Assembly (NCBI GenBank): GCA_016125165.1
Contig: WGMH01000004.1
Span: 310,001-374,000, forward strand
Length of the DNA stretch: 64,000 nt
Origin: Alphaproteobacteria bacterium
Lineage (GTDB): Bacteria > Pseudomonadota > Alphaproteobacteria > Micropepsales > Micropepsaceae
Reading direction: 5' to 3'
Notes under the pieces: model-generated
What the model was told of the DNA's origin: nothing
The model's input: the letters and a program-made list of their open reading frames with translations, nothing else
The model's database searches: none
Position numbers and translations under genes: made by a program
Part shown: one piece after another, positions 1 to 9,927 of the stretch
Numbering within the stretch: position 1 is the first letter of the stretch
Layout: each line of letters begins with the position of its first letter

Positions 1-1
1 C

Positions 2-478
2 GATGCCGAAGTCACCGCGCGGGCCGTGGCGAAGGAAGCTGGCATCGACGAGGTGGCCGCCGGGATGACGCCGGAAGGCAAAGCCAAACTGGTTTCGGAG
101 CGCCATGAACGCGGCCAGGTTGTGGCATTCGCAGGCGATGGCGTGAACGATGCCCCTGCCCTTGCGGCGGCAGACGTTTCCATTGCCATGGGCACGGGCT
201 CGGATGCCGCCATCGAAACGGCTGGGCTGACGCTTTTGAAGGGCGAGCTTTCGGCCCTGCTGCGCGGGCGGCGGCTGGCACAGGCCGCCATGGCCAACAT
301 GAAGCAGAACCTGTTCTTCGCCTTCTTCTATAATGCACTGGGCGTGCCTCTGGCGGCGGGCGTGCTTTATCCCCTGACCGGCTGGCTGCTTTCGCCCATG
401 ATCGCAGCGGCGGCGATGAGCGTTTCCTCTTTCAGCGTGATCGCCAATGCGCTGCGTCTTCGCAACGCACGGCTCTGA
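2..478 (+). CDS. copA: Copper-translocating P-type ATPase, C-terminal fragment
   Basis: This is the last 158 residues of a P1B-type ATPase whose start lies left of the window. The fragment carries the hinge motif [20 protein letters not shown] of the phosphorylation domain. It then has two membrane helices containing the YN pair ([13 protein letters not shown]) and the MSVSS motif. In the CopA family these form the intramembrane copper(I) site. The enzyme uses ATP to export Cu(I) across the inner membrane. The reading frame is open from the first base of the window. A copper role fits the DUF2946/PepSY/PCu(A)C genes some 13 kb away, but that link is inference. It could also be annotated as a generic heavy-metal ATPase. 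Confidence 0.9.
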   Translation, partial: DAEVTARAVAKEAGIDEVAAGMTPEGKAKLVSERHERGQVVAFAGDGVNDAPALAAADVSIAMGTGSDAAIETAGLTLLKGELSALLRGRRLAQAAMANMKQNLFFAFFYNALGVPLAAGVLYPLTGWLLSPMIAAAAMSVSSFSVIANALRLRNARL

Positions 479-519
479 GGCTAAGCTCCATCCGGGGGAA
501 GCGGGCGTTTTTCGGGTTC

Positions 520-1245
520 ATGCGTGAATTTCTCAACTGGTACTGGCATGGCCGGGGAAAACGGAAGCCCTGGGTGCGGCGCATCTTTGCGATGGCGCTG
601 TTCTATGCGCTGGTCGTTCCGGCCTTCATCGTTCTGCTGTTCCGCTTTGTGCCGGTGCCCGCCACACCGCAGGTGGTGATCGGGCTCATCAGCGGCGATG
701 ACGTGCATTATTCCTGGCGCGAGGCCGACGAGATTTCGCCCTATCTTGGCCGCGCGGTGATCGGAGCCGAAGATCAGAAATTCTGCAGCCATCACGGCTT
801 TGACTGGGAAGCCATCGACAAGGCCCTGAAAAAGCACAAGCGCAATCCCAAGCGCACGCTGCATGGGGCGAGTACCATCAGCCAGCAGGCGGCACGCAGC
901 CTGTTCGGCACCGTCACGCGAAGCTGGGTGCGCAAGGGCGCGGAAGCCTATGAAACCGTGCTGATGGAATTTCTGTTGCCGAAAAAGCGGATCATGACCG
1001 TGTATCTGAACACGGTAGATTGGGGGCACGGGAACTATGGCGCGGAGGCTGCCGCCCAATCCTATTTCGGCAAACCGGCGAGCGACCTGACAGCGGCGGA
1101 AGCGGCGCGTCTGGCCTCCATCCTGCCCAACCCCAACAAGTGGAAAGCCGTGAAGCCCGGACCCTATGTACGCAAACGTACCGGCAAGGTGGGCGCGCGC
1201 ATCTTTCAGGTGCGCCGCGACGGGCTGGACTGGTGCCTGCAATAG
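520..1245 (+). CDS. mtgA: Monofunctional biosynthetic peptidoglycan transglycosylase
   Basis: The 241-residue product has the normal length for MtgA. It has one N-terminal membrane anchor (about residues 20-45) followed by a GT51 glycosyltransferase domain. The catalytic glutamate motif reads AEDQKFCSHHGFD. It is followed by GASTISQQAARSLF and the KKRIMTVYLNTVDWG block typical of the family. The enzyme polymerises lipid II into glycan strands on the periplasmic side of the inner membrane, without the transpeptidase domain of class A PBPs. It starts 41 bases after the copper ATPase stop and runs in the same direction. A functional link between the two is not apparent. Confidence 0.93.
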   Translation: MREFLNWYWHGRGKRKPWVRRIFAMALFYALVVPAFIVLLFRFVPVPATPQVVIGLISGDDVHYSWREADEISPYLGRAVIGAEDQKFCSHHGFDWEAIDKALKKHKRNPKRTLHGASTISQQAARSLFGTVTRSWVRKGAEAYETVLMEFLLPKKRIMTVYLNTVDWGHGNYGAEAAAQSYFGKPASDLTAAEAARLASILPNPNKWKAVKPGPYVRKRTGKVGARIFQVRRDGLDWCLQ

Positions 1246-1290
1246 GCCTCCGGTTCCCTCCAGACGCAAACACCCCTAGATTGCCAATCC

Positions 1291-1935
1291 ATGCGCCGCA
1301 TCGTTCAACTGCTTCTTGCCCCGACCTCCCGCTTTGCCCGGCTGATGATCGCCGAAAAGCGGCTTACCTGCGATCCGGTGAATGCCGAAGATCCGCATGC
1401 GCATCTTCCGGTATTCAGCGACCTGGACGGCACGCGCTGTGAAGGCATCTGGCCGCTGGTGGATCATCTGGAAGGCAACTACCCCGATCATTCGCTGGTG
1501 CCAGAAGATGCGGAGGAACGGCGCGAATCCTTCCGTGTTCTGGATTGGGCGCTGGGGCCATTCGAGGAAACCGTGACACGTCGCATCGTGTTCGAGAAAG
1601 GTTCACCGCGTTACACCGGCGCGATGCACAAGCGCGCACCAGACATGAACACGGTGCGGCTGGGGCGCGATGCGCTGAAACCGGCGTTGGAAAAAATCGG
1701 CTCGCTGGCGGAATTGCACGGCTATCTCGCCTGCCGTTTCTGCACGCTGGGCGATCTGGCGATGGCGGCGGAGCTTTCCACGCTCGACTATTTCGGCGAG
1801 GTGCCCTGGAGCGATTATCCGGCGGCGGCGGAATGGTATGTGCGCATGAAGTCGCGGCCATCGTTCCGTTCGCTCCTGGCCGATCGCGTGCCCGGACAGC
1901 CGCCCGTTTCACATTATGCCGAACTCGATGCCTGA
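1291..1935 (+). CDS. Glutathione S-transferase family protein
   Basis: This 214-residue protein has the GST layout. A thioredoxin-like N-terminal half ([24 protein letters not shown], then LPVFSDLDG and [11 protein letters not shown]) leads into an all-helical C-terminal half ending with the usual [16 protein letters not shown] block. The reaction is unknown; family members conjugate or reduce substrates with glutathione in the cytosol. Its 3' end overlaps the start of queG by 20 bases, so the two genes are probably translated together. A GST gene next to queG is a familiar arrangement in alphaproteobacteria. The substrate cannot be read from the sequence. Confidence 0.85.
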   Translation: MRRIVQLLLAPTSRFARLMIAEKRLTCDPVNAEDPHAHLPVFSDLDGTRCEGIWPLVDHLEGNYPDHSLVPEDAEERRESFRVLDWALGPFEETVTRRIVFEKGSPRYTGAMHKRAPDMNTVRLGRDALKPALEKIGSLAELHGYLACRFCTLGDLAMAAELSTLDYFGEVPWSDYPAAAEWYVRMKSRPSFRSLLADRVPGQPPVSHYAELDA

Positions 1936-3049
1936 GCTTCGCGAGGCCTTGCGCACGCAGGGCCTGAACGAAGGATTCGATGTGGTGCGCTTTGCCCGCG
2001 CCACCGCGCCCGATGGCGCGCGCGAAGGGCTCGCCGCATTTCTGGGCGAAGCGCGGCACGGCAGTATGGAATGGCTTGCCGCCAATTCGGAACGGCGCGC
2101 GGACCCGAATGTCCTTTGGCCGGATGCGAAAAGCATCATCGTTCTTGGCATCAACTATGGGCCGGAGCGCAATCCGCTGGAGGCGCTGAAGGCACGCGGC
2201 AATGGCGTGATCTCCTGTTACGCGCAGGGCGATGACTACCACGATGTCGTGAAGAAGATGCTAAAGCGCTATGCCGGACGCATTGCGCAGGACCACAAAT
2301 GCGATGTGAAAGTGTTTGTCGATACCGCGCCGGTGATGGAAAAGCCACTGGCGCAGGCGGCGGGACTCGGCTGGCAGGGCAAGCATACCAATCTTGTGAG
2401 CCGGGAATTCGGTTCATGGCTGTTTCTGGGTTCGGTGTTCACGACGCTGGATATCGAACCTGATGTTGCGGAAGTGGATCATTGCGGCGGATGCCGGCGC
2501 TGTCTTGATGTGTGCCCCACGGACGCGTTCCCCGCGCCATACACCATCGATGCGCGGCGCTGCATTTCCTATCTCACCATCGAGAACAAGGGGCCAATAC
2601 CGCACGAATTCCGCGCTGCTATCGGCAATCGCATCTATGGCTGCGACGACTGCCTTGCGGTGTGCCCGTGGAACAAATTCGCGCAGGCCTCGCGGCACGC
2701 CCAGTTTCATGCGCGCGATGGGTTGCGCGCGCCTTCGCTTGGCGAGTTGGCTGCTTTGGACGACGCGCAATTTCGCGTTCTGTTCCGCGCCTCGCCCATC
2801 AAGCGTATCGGGCGGGACCGGTTTGTCCGCAATGTGCTGATCGCCATCGGCAATTCGGGCGATGCCACGATGGCAATCCGTTGCGAGCGATTGTTGGACG
2901 ATGCCTCGCCGCTCGTGCGCGGCGCGGCGGTATGGGCGCTGTCACGGCTGCTTGCAGCAGATGTATTCGCGGCACTGCGCAGTGCGCGCATGGACAGCGA
3001 AGACGACGAGACCGTCCGCGCGGAGTGGAACGTGCTACTTGCCGGGTGA
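1916..3049 (+). CDS. queG: Epoxyqueuosine reductase
   Basis: QueG reduces epoxyqueuosine to queuosine in the wobble base of GUN tRNAs, using cobalamin and two [4Fe-4S] clusters. The 377-residue product has the expected length. It shows [10 protein letters not shown], with the candidate catalytic Asp at residue 136. It has a first cluster motif [12 protein letters not shown] (Cys 190, 193, 196, 200) and a second [11 protein letters not shown] (Cys 243, 246, 250), with Cys 216 as the likely fourth ligand. A HEAT-like C-terminal tail follows. The start is at the GST overlap; Met 5 (base 1928) is an alternative. The gene converges with the TPR gene, and their ends overlap by 15 bases. Confidence 0.95.
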   Translation: MPNSMPELREALRTQGLNEGFDVVRFARATAPDGAREGLAAFLGEARHGSMEWLAANSERRADPNVLWPDAKSIIVLGINYGPERNPLEALKARGNGVISCYAQGDDYHDVVKKMLKRYAGRIAQDHKCDVKVFVDTAPVMEKPLAQAAGLGWQGKHTNLVSREFGSWLFLGSVFTTLDIEPDVAEVDHCGGCRRCLDVCPTDAFPAPYTIDARRCISYLTIENKGPIPHEFRAAIGNRIYGCDDCLAVCPWNKFAQASRHAQFHARDGLRAPSLGELAALDDAQFRVLFRASPIKRIGRDRFVRNVLIAIGNSGDATMAIRCERLLDDASPLVRGAAVWALSRLLAADVFAALRSARMDSEDDETVRAEWNVLLAG

Positions 3050-3808
3050 CGGCGCAGGCGCCACAAGCTGATCCAGATCCGCCTTCGCCGATCTCGCCGC
3101 CGCACTTCCGGGCGCGCTGGCGATTACCTTGTTCCAATCTGCTTTCGCCCCTTCGGTGTCACCGGCCTCGGCTTTCATTTCGCCACGTTCGACCAGCGCA
3201 TCGGGATAATTCGTGACAACCTTGAGCGCGGATTCCAGATCGGCGCGTGCCTCGTTCTTGCGGCCAAGCGCATGGCGGGCACTGGCGCGCAGCACGTACA
3301 GATCAGCGCGGTTGGGATCACGTGACAGGATGCTGGAAAGATCGGCTTCCGCACCCTTCCAGTCCTTGCGCATGCCACGGGCGCGGGCGCGATCCGTCAG
3401 CAGATCGGCATCGTTGGGGGTGAGCGCCAGCGCAGCATTGAGCGCGGCTTCCGCATTTGCGGAATTGCCCGCCAGCAACCAGGCATTGCCCGCCTGACCA
3501 AACAGCATGCTGCGCTGCGCCGCGCTGTTACCCGCAGCCCCGCGCGCAAGCGTATCGAGCTTGGTGGCCGCTTCGGTGTAGCGGCGCAGTTGCACCAGCG
3601 CCATCGCCGCACAATGCGTGGCCGCCGCCCCGCCGCCCGACACTTCCCACTTCGCGGCTTCCGAATAGGCGCGGTTCGCATCGCTGCGGGCCAGCGACAG
3701 ACAGCGATCATAACGCGATGCGCCCTGCAGCGACGGATCATCCAGCCCTGCAGCAAAAGCGGGCAAAGCAACAATCGTTAATGCGGCAGCAATTGGAACA
3801 ATGCGCAT
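3035..3808 (-). CDS. Secreted or periplasmic tetratricopeptide repeat protein
   Basis: The 257-residue product starts with a clear signal peptide ([20 protein letters not shown]). It continues with about four TPR-like helical pairs, such as [40 protein letters not shown] and [19 protein letters not shown]. The frame is open further upstream to 4192, but the signal peptide fixes the start at 3808; the extension lies under the neighbouring glycosyltransferase. TPR proteins mount protein partners; none can be named here. It ends in a short proline-rich tail. Confidence 0.85.
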   Translation of the reverse strand: MRIVPIAAALTIVALPAFAAGLDDPSLQGASRYDRCLSLARSDANRAYSEAAKWEVSGGGAAATHCAAMALVQLRRYTEAATKLDTLARGAAGNSAAQRSMLFGQAGNAWLLAGNSANAEAALNAALALTPNDADLLTDRARARGMRKDWKGAEADLSSILSRDPNRADLYVLRASARHALGRKNEARADLESALKVVTNYPDALVERGEMKAEAGDTEGAKADWNKVIASAPGSAAARSAKADLDQLVAPAPSPGK

Positions 3809-3906
3809 GGAACGCACAAAACAGGGGCCCGCAGCGGAATGCAAGACTTCCCGCGCGATGACAAATCGGTCATGGTCTTGCCCGCATTCAGCCTGTTTCA
3901 TCGCCC

Positions 3907-5055
3907 TTGTCAGACCGCCCCGCCATCTTGCAGGTGATCCCCGCCCTCGACATCGGAGGCGCGGAGCGCACCACCATCGATGTTGCCGACGCACTGGAGC
4001 ATGAAGGTTTTCACGCGCTGGTGGCCAGCCGTGGCGGGCAGATGGAACCGCAACTGGCCGCGACCGGCGGCGAACTGATCCGCATGAATGCCGAGGCCAA
4101 GGGGCCGCATATTCTGCTTTCCAATGCGCGCATGCTGCTTTCGCTGATCCGCACACGCGATGTGCAGCTGGTGCATGCGCGCAGCCGTGCACCGGCGTGG
4201 AGCGCGCTGTGGGCGGCGCATTGGGCCAAGGTGCCGTTTGTGACCACCTATCACGGCATCTACAATGCGGGAAACCGGTTCAAGCGCTTTTACAATTCGG
4301 TCATGGCGCGCGGTGACCGCGTGATTGCCAATTCGCAATGGACCGCAGATCACCTGATCGCCGAACACCGGATCGATCCGGAACGCGTGCGTGTGATCCA
4401 TCGCGGTGTCGATACGGCGGTATTCGATCCCGCAGGCGTAACGCCCGAACGCATAGCGGCCATGCGCGCGGCCTGGGGCATTGCCGATGACAGCCTTGTC
4501 ATTCTTCTGCCGGGACGGCTGACCCGCTGGAAGGGACAGATCGTGTTCCTGGAGGCGCTGGCCCAACTGGCGCGCGAGAACGCACTGACACAGGTTCACG
4601 CGGTGATCGCCGGCGATGCACAGGGCCGCGATGCCTTCGCCGATGAATTGCGCGCGAAGATCGCAAGCGACGGACTGAGCCTGCATGCGCAGCTGGCCGA
4701 CGCCATTGCCGACATGCCTGCCGCCTATCTGGCCGCGGATATTGTGGTTTCGGCATCCACGGACCCGGAAGCGTTTGGCCGCGTGGCTGCCGAAGCCGGC
4801 GCAATGGCACGGCCGGTCATTGCCACCGATCATGGCGGGGCCCGCGAAACGGTGTTGCACGGCGCTTCCGGATTTCTGGTGGAACCCGGCAGCGCGGGGG
4901 CGCTGGCGGAGGCAATGCAGAAATTGTGCGGGCTGGACGCCGACATGCGCAGACGCATGGGCGAAGCCGGACGGACACATGTTCTCAGCCACTTCACCAA
5001 GACAAAAATGTGCGCCGACACGCTGGCGCTTTATAACGAGTTGCTTGCGGGCTGA
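3907..5055 (+). CDS. Glycosyltransferase family 4 protein
   Basis: This is a 382-residue GT-B fold enzyme of the GT4 family. The N-terminal domain has the acceptor-side signature VIPALDIGGAERTTIDVADAL, near-identical to polysaccharide glycosyltransferases. The C-terminal nucleotide-sugar domain has LPGRLTRWKGQ and the E-x7-E region FGRVAAEAGAMARPVIATDHGG. It would transfer a sugar from an NDP donor to a cell-surface glycan or lipid on the cytosolic face. The start appears to be TTG at 3907, because no ATG precedes the conserved beta strand. It stands alone without other polysaccharide genes, so the product is unknown. Confidence 0.9.
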   Translation: MSDRPAILQVIPALDIGGAERTTIDVADALEHEGFHALVASRGGQMEPQLAATGGELIRMNAEAKGPHILLSNARMLLSLIRTRDVQLVHARSRAPAWSALWAAHWAKVPFVTTYHGIYNAGNRFKRFYNSVMARGDRVIANSQWTADHLIAEHRIDPERVRVIHRGVDTAVFDPAGVTPERIAAMRAAWGIADDSLVILLPGRLTRWKGQIVFLEALAQLARENALTQVHAVIAGDAQGRDAFADELRAKIASDGLSLHAQLADAIADMPAAYLAADIVVSASTDPEAFGRVAAEAGAMARPVIATDHGGARETVLHGASGFLVEPGSAGALAEAMQKLCGLDADMRRRMGEAGRTHVLSHFTKTKMCADTLALYNELLAG

Positions 5056-5110
5056 TGGACAGGCGAGTTCCATCTGTTAGGCTCGCAGCCATGCACGGAG
5101 GGAGAAGCGC

Positions 5111-6472
5111 ATGACATTGATGCATCGGACCATTTGCGCGGGACTGTTCGGCATTCTTGCACTTTTCATGCTTTCGCTGCCCGCGGCCGCGCAATCGGTT
5201 CCCGCACGCGCGCCAACCACCGATGTGACGGTGCAGTCGCTGGCGCCGGTCGTCACGCATGACACACTGGACGCCGAGAAAGCCACGAATGCCTACCTCT
5301 CCCGCATATCGGGCGCGGCGCGTGAGCGCTCGGATTCCTATTTCGAAGGCAGTTCGGAAATCCTGCCCTTCGTGGACACCATCTATGCGGTAATCGCGGC
5401 CGGGCTGCTGCTGTTCTCTCGCATCAGCGCACGGGTGCGCAACTTCGCACAGGGCCTTACGCGCTCGCGCTTCTGGCAGGTACCGGTCTATGTGGCGGTC
5501 TATACCGTCATGACGGCGGTGCTGACCTTTCCGCTCACGGTCTATGAAGGCTTTTTCCGTGAGCACCAATATGGGCTTTCCAACCAGACCTTCCTGGCGT
5601 GGTTTGGCGAATTCGGGATCAGCTTTGCGCTGGACGTGATTGTTTCGGCCATCGTGCTGTCTGTGATCTACGCGGTTATCCGCCGGGCAAGGAATACATG
5701 GTGGGCCTGGGGCACGCTGGTGATGATCGTGTTCATGGCGATCGGCGCGACCGTGTTCCCGGTGTTCATCGCGCCACTGTTCAACAAATATGAACCGCTG
5801 AAGGATGGACCGATCAAGGCGGAAATCCTTTCAGTCGCGCGCGCCAACGGCATTCCCGCCGACAATGTTTACACGTTTGATGCTTCAAAGCAGAGCAAGC
5901 GCATTTCCGCCAATGTGTCGGGCTTCGCGGGCACCACACGCATTTCGCTGAACGACAATCTGCTCAATCGCTCAAGCCAACGCGAAATACTGGCAGTGAT
6001 GGGCCACGAGATGGGCCACTATGTGCTCGGCCACAACTACACCGGCTTCACATGGTTCGGACTCGTGTTTCTGGTTGGCTTCATGTTCGTGAACTGGGGC
6101 TTCCGGTTTGCGGCGGGCCTGTTCGGCGGGAATTGGGATGTACGAACGATTGACGACCCCGCCGGACTGCCGATCATCATGGCACTGGCGAGTCTCTATT
6201 TCCTGTTTGCGATGCCCGTGACAAACACCATAACGCGCACTTTCGAAGCGCAGGCCGACATTTTCGGCGTAAATGCCGTGCGCCAGCCTGACGGGTTTGC
6301 GGAAGCCGCTTTGCAACTGAGTGAGTATCGCAAGCTCGATCCTTCGCCGTGGGAAGAATTCCTGTTTTACGATCATCCCTCGGGACGCAGCCGCATTCAC
6401 ATGATGATGCAGTGGAAGGCTGAACACATCAACGATCCCGACATCAAGGCGGGACCGAAATCGCCGCAGTGA
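5111..6472 (+). CDS. M48 family integral membrane metallopeptidase (Ste24-like)
   Basis: This 453-residue protein has a signal-like N-terminal segment, several membrane helices, and the zinc motif HEMGH at residues 299-303. The third ligand is probably Glu 379 in TRTFEAQADIFG. The layout and motifs match the Ste24/CAAX-prenyl protease 1 group of M48 zinc peptidases. In bacteria these enzymes act in membrane protein quality control rather than prenyl processing. A GGAGG ribosome site precedes the ATG by about 8 bases. The stop codon overlaps the start of the next gene, which implies coupled translation. The physiological substrate is unknown. Confidence 0.9.
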   Translation: MTLMHRTICAGLFGILALFMLSLPAAAQSVPARAPTTDVTVQSLAPVVTHDTLDAEKATNAYLSRISGAARERSDSYFEGSSEILPFVDTIYAVIAAGLLLFSRISARVRNFAQGLTRSRFWQVPVYVAVYTVMTAVLTFPLTVYEGFFREHQYGLSNQTFLAWFGEFGISFALDVIVSAIVLSVIYAVIRRARNTWWAWGTLVMIVFMAIGATVFPVFIAPLFNKYEPLKDGPIKAEILSVARANGIPADNVYTFDASKQSKRISANVSGFAGTTRISLNDNLLNRSSQREILAVMGHEMGHYVLGHNYTGFTWFGLVFLVGFMFVNWGFRFAAGLFGGNWDVRTIDDPAGLPIIMALASLYFLFAMPVTNTITRTFEAQADIFGVNAVRQPDGFAEAALQLSEYRKLDPSPWEEFLFYDHPSGRSRIHMMMQWKAEHINDPDIKAGPKSPQ

Positions 6473-7629
6473 TGGTGAGCCCGTACGCCCGGCATTTCTC
6501 GCGCTCCATCGGCAGGCCCGGCGCGCCGTTTCACTGCGCGGCGCATAGTCACCATGCGTGGCCGGATGTGACGCTGGATGCGCAGGTGGCGGCGTGGGAT
6601 CTGGCGGCAGAGAAGCTGGACCACAAATGGGATCATGTGTTCGGGACGGTGATGCCCGAAGCGCAATCGCATCTGGCGCGGCTTCTGAGCTTGCCCGATC
6701 CAAACACGATCACCTTCGGGCCGAACACACATTCCTTCGTGGTGCGGCTGCTTTCCAGTTTTCCAGCGGGCAGGCCCGTTCGCATTCTGACAACGTCATC
6801 CGAATTCATGAGCTTTTCGCGCCAGACCACGCGAATGGAAGAAGACGGGCTTGTGAAACTGTCGCGCATCCATGTCGAGCCGTTCGAGAGCTTCGAGGAA
6901 CGCTTTGCCGAGGCCGCGCGCAAGGGCGGGCATGATCTGGTGTTCTTCAGCCACGCTTTCTACGATTCCGGATTTCGCGTGAATACGCTGAAGGAGATCG
7001 TGGCGAGCGTGTCCAATCCGGCAACGCTGGTGGTGATCGACGGCTATCATGGCTTCATGGCGGTTCCGACGGACCTTTCCACCATCGCGGATCGCGCATT
7101 CTATCTGGCAGGCGGATACAAGTTCGGCATGTCGGGCGAAGGTGTGTGTTTTCTGCACTGCCCGCCCGGCCATGCGTCACGCCCACGCGACACCGGCTGG
7201 TATGCAGGCTTCACGGCGCTCGGCGATGGCGCGAACGGCGTGCCCTACCCCACCGACGGCGCACGCTTTCTGGGCGCGACGTTCGATGTATCCGGGCTCT
7301 ACCGCTTCAATGCGGTGCAGAACTGGCTGGCACGCGAAGGGCTGACAGTTGCAGGGATGCTCGAATACGGGCGCGGGATCGAGCGTGCATTCCTTGCCGA
7401 ACTGGCGCGCGTGAGAGGCATCGTTACGCCGTCGCAATTGATGGTGCCGTGGGAAGAGCGGCGCTCGCGCTTTCTGGCCTTTCGCACAGAGAAGGCCGGC
7501 GAGATCACGGCAAGCCTTGCAGCACGAGATATCATTGTGGATTACCGCGCTGACCGCCTGCGCTTCGGGTTTTCTATCTATCACGATGAAGACGACGCGC
7601 GGCGCATGGCGCGGGCGTTGGCGAGTTAG
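6469..7629 (+). CDS. PLP-dependent aminotransferase class V (kynureninase-like) protein
   Basis: The product has the fold-type I layout of class V aminotransferases. It carries a VVIDGYHG block with the cofactor-binding Asp near residue 191, followed by LAGGYKFGMSG with the probable PLP lysine near 218. The wording resembles kynureninase and isopenicillin-N epimerase relatives, but no kynurenine genes are nearby, so the substrate is open. Translation could begin at GTG 6469 or ATG 6472. Both overlap the stop of the M48 peptidase gene. Confidence 0.8.
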   Translation: MMVSPYARHFSRSIGRPGAPFHCAAHSHHAWPDVTLDAQVAAWDLAAEKLDHKWDHVFGTVMPEAQSHLARLLSLPDPNTITFGPNTHSFVVRLLSSFPAGRPVRILTTSSEFMSFSRQTTRMEEDGLVKLSRIHVEPFESFEERFAEAARKGGHDLVFFSHAFYDSGFRVNTLKEIVASVSNPATLVVIDGYHGFMAVPTDLSTIADRAFYLAGGYKFGMSGEGVCFLHCPPGHASRPRDTGWYAGFTALGDGANGVPYPTDGARFLGATFDVSGLYRFNAVQNWLAREGLTVAGMLEYGRGIERAFLAELARVRGIVTPSQLMVPWEERRSRFLAFRTEKAGEITASLAARDIIVDYRADRLRFGFSIYHDEDDARRMARALAS

Positions 7630-7652
7630 TTTTCAGCCACTCGCAATTGTCA

Positions 7653-7672
7653 TTCGCCGCAAATGCGGCGAA
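7653..7672. repeat. Short perfect palindrome, REP-like
   Basis: The arms TTCGCCGC and GCGGCGAA surround a 4-base AAAT loop. It lies between convergent genes (the PLP enzyme and hisG), so it may act as a bidirectional transcription stop. It forms one half of a composite with the palindrome at 7724. Confidence 0.55.
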
Positions 7673-7723
7673 CCCCGGTGAAATCTGATTGACCCTTACG
7701 GAGCTATGGTGTGTCAACTGGGT

Positions 7724-7741
7724 GGCCCGCATTCGCGGGCC
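7724..7741. repeat. Short palindrome of a dispersed family (copy 1)
   Basis: The arms GGCCCGC and GCGGGCC surround an ATTC loop, and CATGACAA follows. The same core with the loop reversed (GAAT) occurs at 23074-23101, also after a gene end. This marks a dispersed intergenic palindrome family that may serve as a terminator. Confidence 0.55.
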
Positions 7742-7774
7742 ATGACAAGTGAGTTTGGCGGCGGGACTTTCGGG

Positions 7775-8758
7775 TCAACCGAACTGTGCTTCGAAGTCGG
7801 CGACCAGCGGGTCTTCGGTTTCAAAAACGTAGTCCACGCTCTGGGCTGTGACGGAGCCGCCGCCGCTCCGGCGGCGCAGCATCCCGATGGCTTCCATCAA
7901 ATTTCCGCGCGGGCACAGCAGCGAAAATTCGCCGTCGGTATTGCCGGATGCGGGACGCGACAGCACGCGCACGGCGCATTCCTTCTGCAGATCGGCAAGC
8001 ACCGCATCGGGGTTGCGATCCAATCGCGCACGCAGAACGAAAGCCGCCTTGGCGCGCTCGCGCGCAGCCAGACGCGCCAGCAAAGTCTTGGCGGCGGAGA
8101 GCGCACCGGAATCCCATGCCGCGATCTTGCTGGCGGCAAGCTGCGCCTGACTTTTCAGGATCGTGCCGTCTTCGAGAGTCTTGAGACCATTGGCCGCGAG
8201 CGTGGCACCCGTGGTGGTGATGTCCACGATGGCTTCGGCGGTGCCGGCGGCGGGCGCGCCCTCGGTGGCGCCCAGGCTTTCGACGATGCGGTAATCCCAG
8301 ATGCCGTGATCGGAGAAGAACTTGCGCGTGAGCGTGACGAACTTCGTGGCAATGCGCAGGCGGCGCTTGTGACGGCGCGAGAAGGCGGCGCACACATCAT
8401 CGAGATCGGCCATGTTCGAGACATCGACCCAGCCTTGCGGCACCGCGACCACGACATTGGCAAACCCGAAGCCGAGCGGCTTGATGAGCGATACAGACTC
8501 TTCCAGCGACGGGCCGCTTTCTCGCAGCAGGTCTTCGCCGGTGACGCCCATGTGAATGTCGCCCGACAGCAACGAGGCCGCGATATCGGCAGCTGGCAAC
8601 AGCATCACGTCGATATCGGCGAGGCCCTGCAGCGTGGCACGATAGCCGCGCCCGCCCGCTTCCTGTCGCACGGGCATGCCCGCATCGGCAAAATAGTCGA
8701 GCACGTATTGCTGGAGGCGACCCTTGGACGGCACGCCGATAAGAAGACGCCCGCTCAT
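7775..8758 (-). CDS. hisG: ATP phosphoribosyltransferase, catalytic subunit
   Basis: HisG condenses ATP and PRPP in the first step of histidine synthesis. The 327-residue product begins LLIGVPSKGRLQQYVLDYF and has the periplasmic-binding-like fold. It shows the PRPP loop region AEAIVDITTTGATLAANGL and the start of the second lobe, VTGEDLLRES. It is preceded by hisZ with a 4-base overlap and by hisS, giving the order hisS-hisZ-hisG on the minus strand. HisG enzymes that work with HisZ are usually of the short form, about 200-230 residues. This one carries extra C-terminal sequence (about residues 230-327) of uncertain function. Confidence 0.95.
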   Translation of the reverse strand: MSGRLLIGVPSKGRLQQYVLDYFADAGMPVRQEAGGRGYRATLQGLADIDVMLLPAADIAASLLSGDIHMGVTGEDLLRESGPSLEESVSLIKPLGFGFANVVVAVPQGWVDVSNMADLDDVCAAFSRRHKRRLRIATKFVTLTRKFFSDHGIWDYRIVESLGATEGAPAAGTAEAIVDITTTGATLAANGLKTLEDGTILKSQAQLAASKIAAWDSGALSAAKTLLARLAARERAKAAFVLRARLDRNPDAVLADLQKECAVRVLSRPASGNTDGEFSLLCPRGNLMEAIGMLRRRSGGGSVTAQSVDYVFETEDPLVADFEAQFG

Positions 8759-9924
8759 GGCGCACCTGTCGTGGCACGCTTTGCGCCCATCACACGCTCG
8801 CTGCGGATGGCGCAGCCGATGGCCGGCATTGAGCCTTCCGCGCCAAGGGATTCCAGCAACGTGTCGTAACGCCCGCCGCCCGCAATCTGCACCGGACCTT
8901 CGGCATCACGCGACCATATCTCGAACACGAAGCCGGAGTAATATTCCATGTTACGCCCGAAATGGGCGACGAAGCTGACCCGGTCGTCGGCGATACCGAG
9001 ATCGGCCAGCGTATCGAGCCGCGCCTGCATCGAACCGAGCGCGGCATCAAGCTTCACGCCCGCGTCCTTCGTGAGCGTCTTGAGTTGTGCGAGTGCATCT
9101 TTTGCGGGCGCGGAGATATTGAGAAGCCGCGCCAGCTGATCGGCAATGCGATGATCGAGCTTGAGCGCGGCGGCGTCTGCGGCCTGTTCGACAAGGCGTT
9201 CCACGATTTCCTCGCGCGTGCGGCCCGTTTGCGTGGAGGAACCGAAGAGGTCCATCAGCCCTTCAAAGGCCGGGCGCGCTTCGCTTTCATCGAGTGTGCC
9301 CAGATGCGCAAGAAGTCGCTGCGCATCGGAGGTGACGCCGCGCGACAGCGACTGAATCAGCCCATCGAAATAGCCCGCGCGCCAGAAGTGACGCTTGAGG
9401 CGCCTGCGCCACTGCGCGGGGATATCGAGCGCATCGACGAAATCGGCGAAGATTTCGAGGTCGCCGATCTTCAGCGTGAAATCGGAGACGCCGCCCGCGC
9501 GGACGGCTTCAATGGTGACGGAAAGCAATTCCGCATCGGATTTCTTTTTGCCTTCACCGATGAGTTCGGCGCCCATCTGCCGGAACTGATAGGGGCGCGG
9601 CGAGGTGCTGTCCGGAATGCGGAACACCGGACCGCCATATTGCAGGCGGCCAATGCCGTTGCCGTTCTCCACGATCCATTGCTGGCAGGCGGGAATCGTC
9701 TGTTCCGGGCGGAGGCAAAGCTCCTGCCCCGCGGGCCCCGCGAAGGTGAACATGCGATGGCGCATCTCTTCGCCGAGATGTTCGATGAAGACATGCGCAT
9801 CCTGAATGATCTGAAGCTCGACGGATTTGTAGCCGCGCGCATCGAACACCGCGCGCATGGCGGCTTCGAGCGCATCCAGTTCCTGGGGGCTCGCGGAAGC
9901 GTCTGACGATTTGCGGCGCGGCAT
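8755..9924 (-). CDS. hisZ: ATP phosphoribosyltransferase regulatory subunit
   Basis: HisZ is a catalytically dead paralogue of histidyl-tRNA synthetase that forms a hetero-octamer with HisG and confers histidine feedback control. The 389-residue product shows class II synthetase-like segments, for example TFAGPAGQELCLRPEQTIPACQ (motif 2 region) and the motif-3-like AGGGRYDTLLESLG. It lacks the anticodon-binding domain of HisS. It sits 3 bases after hisS and overlaps hisG by 4 bases, so the three genes are probably co-translated. Confidence 0.93.
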   Translation of the reverse strand: MPRRKSSDASASPQELDALEAAMRAVFDARGYKSVELQIIQDAHVFIEHLGEEMRHRMFTFAGPAGQELCLRPEQTIPACQQWIVENGNGIGRLQYGGPVFRIPDSTSPRPYQFRQMGAELIGEGKKKSDAELLSVTIEAVRAGGVSDFTLKIGDLEIFADFVDALDIPAQWRRRLKRHFWRAGYFDGLIQSLSRGVTSDAQRLLAHLGTLDESEARPAFEGLMDLFGSSTQTGRTREEIVERLVEQAADAAALKLDHRIADQLARLLNISAPAKDALAQLKTLTKDAGVKLDAALGSMQARLDTLADLGIADDRVSFVAHFGRNMEYYSGFVFEIWSRDAEGPVQIAGGGRYDTLLESLGAEGSMPAIGCAIRSERVMGAKRATTGAP

Positions 9925-9927
9925 GGG

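Noticed and set aside
7706-8869. Long plus-strand frame (387 codons) over hisG
   Set aside because: It is antisense to hisG, whose complement carries a full family match. The translated frame is low-complexity Arg/Gly/His-rich, typical of GC-rich shadow frames.
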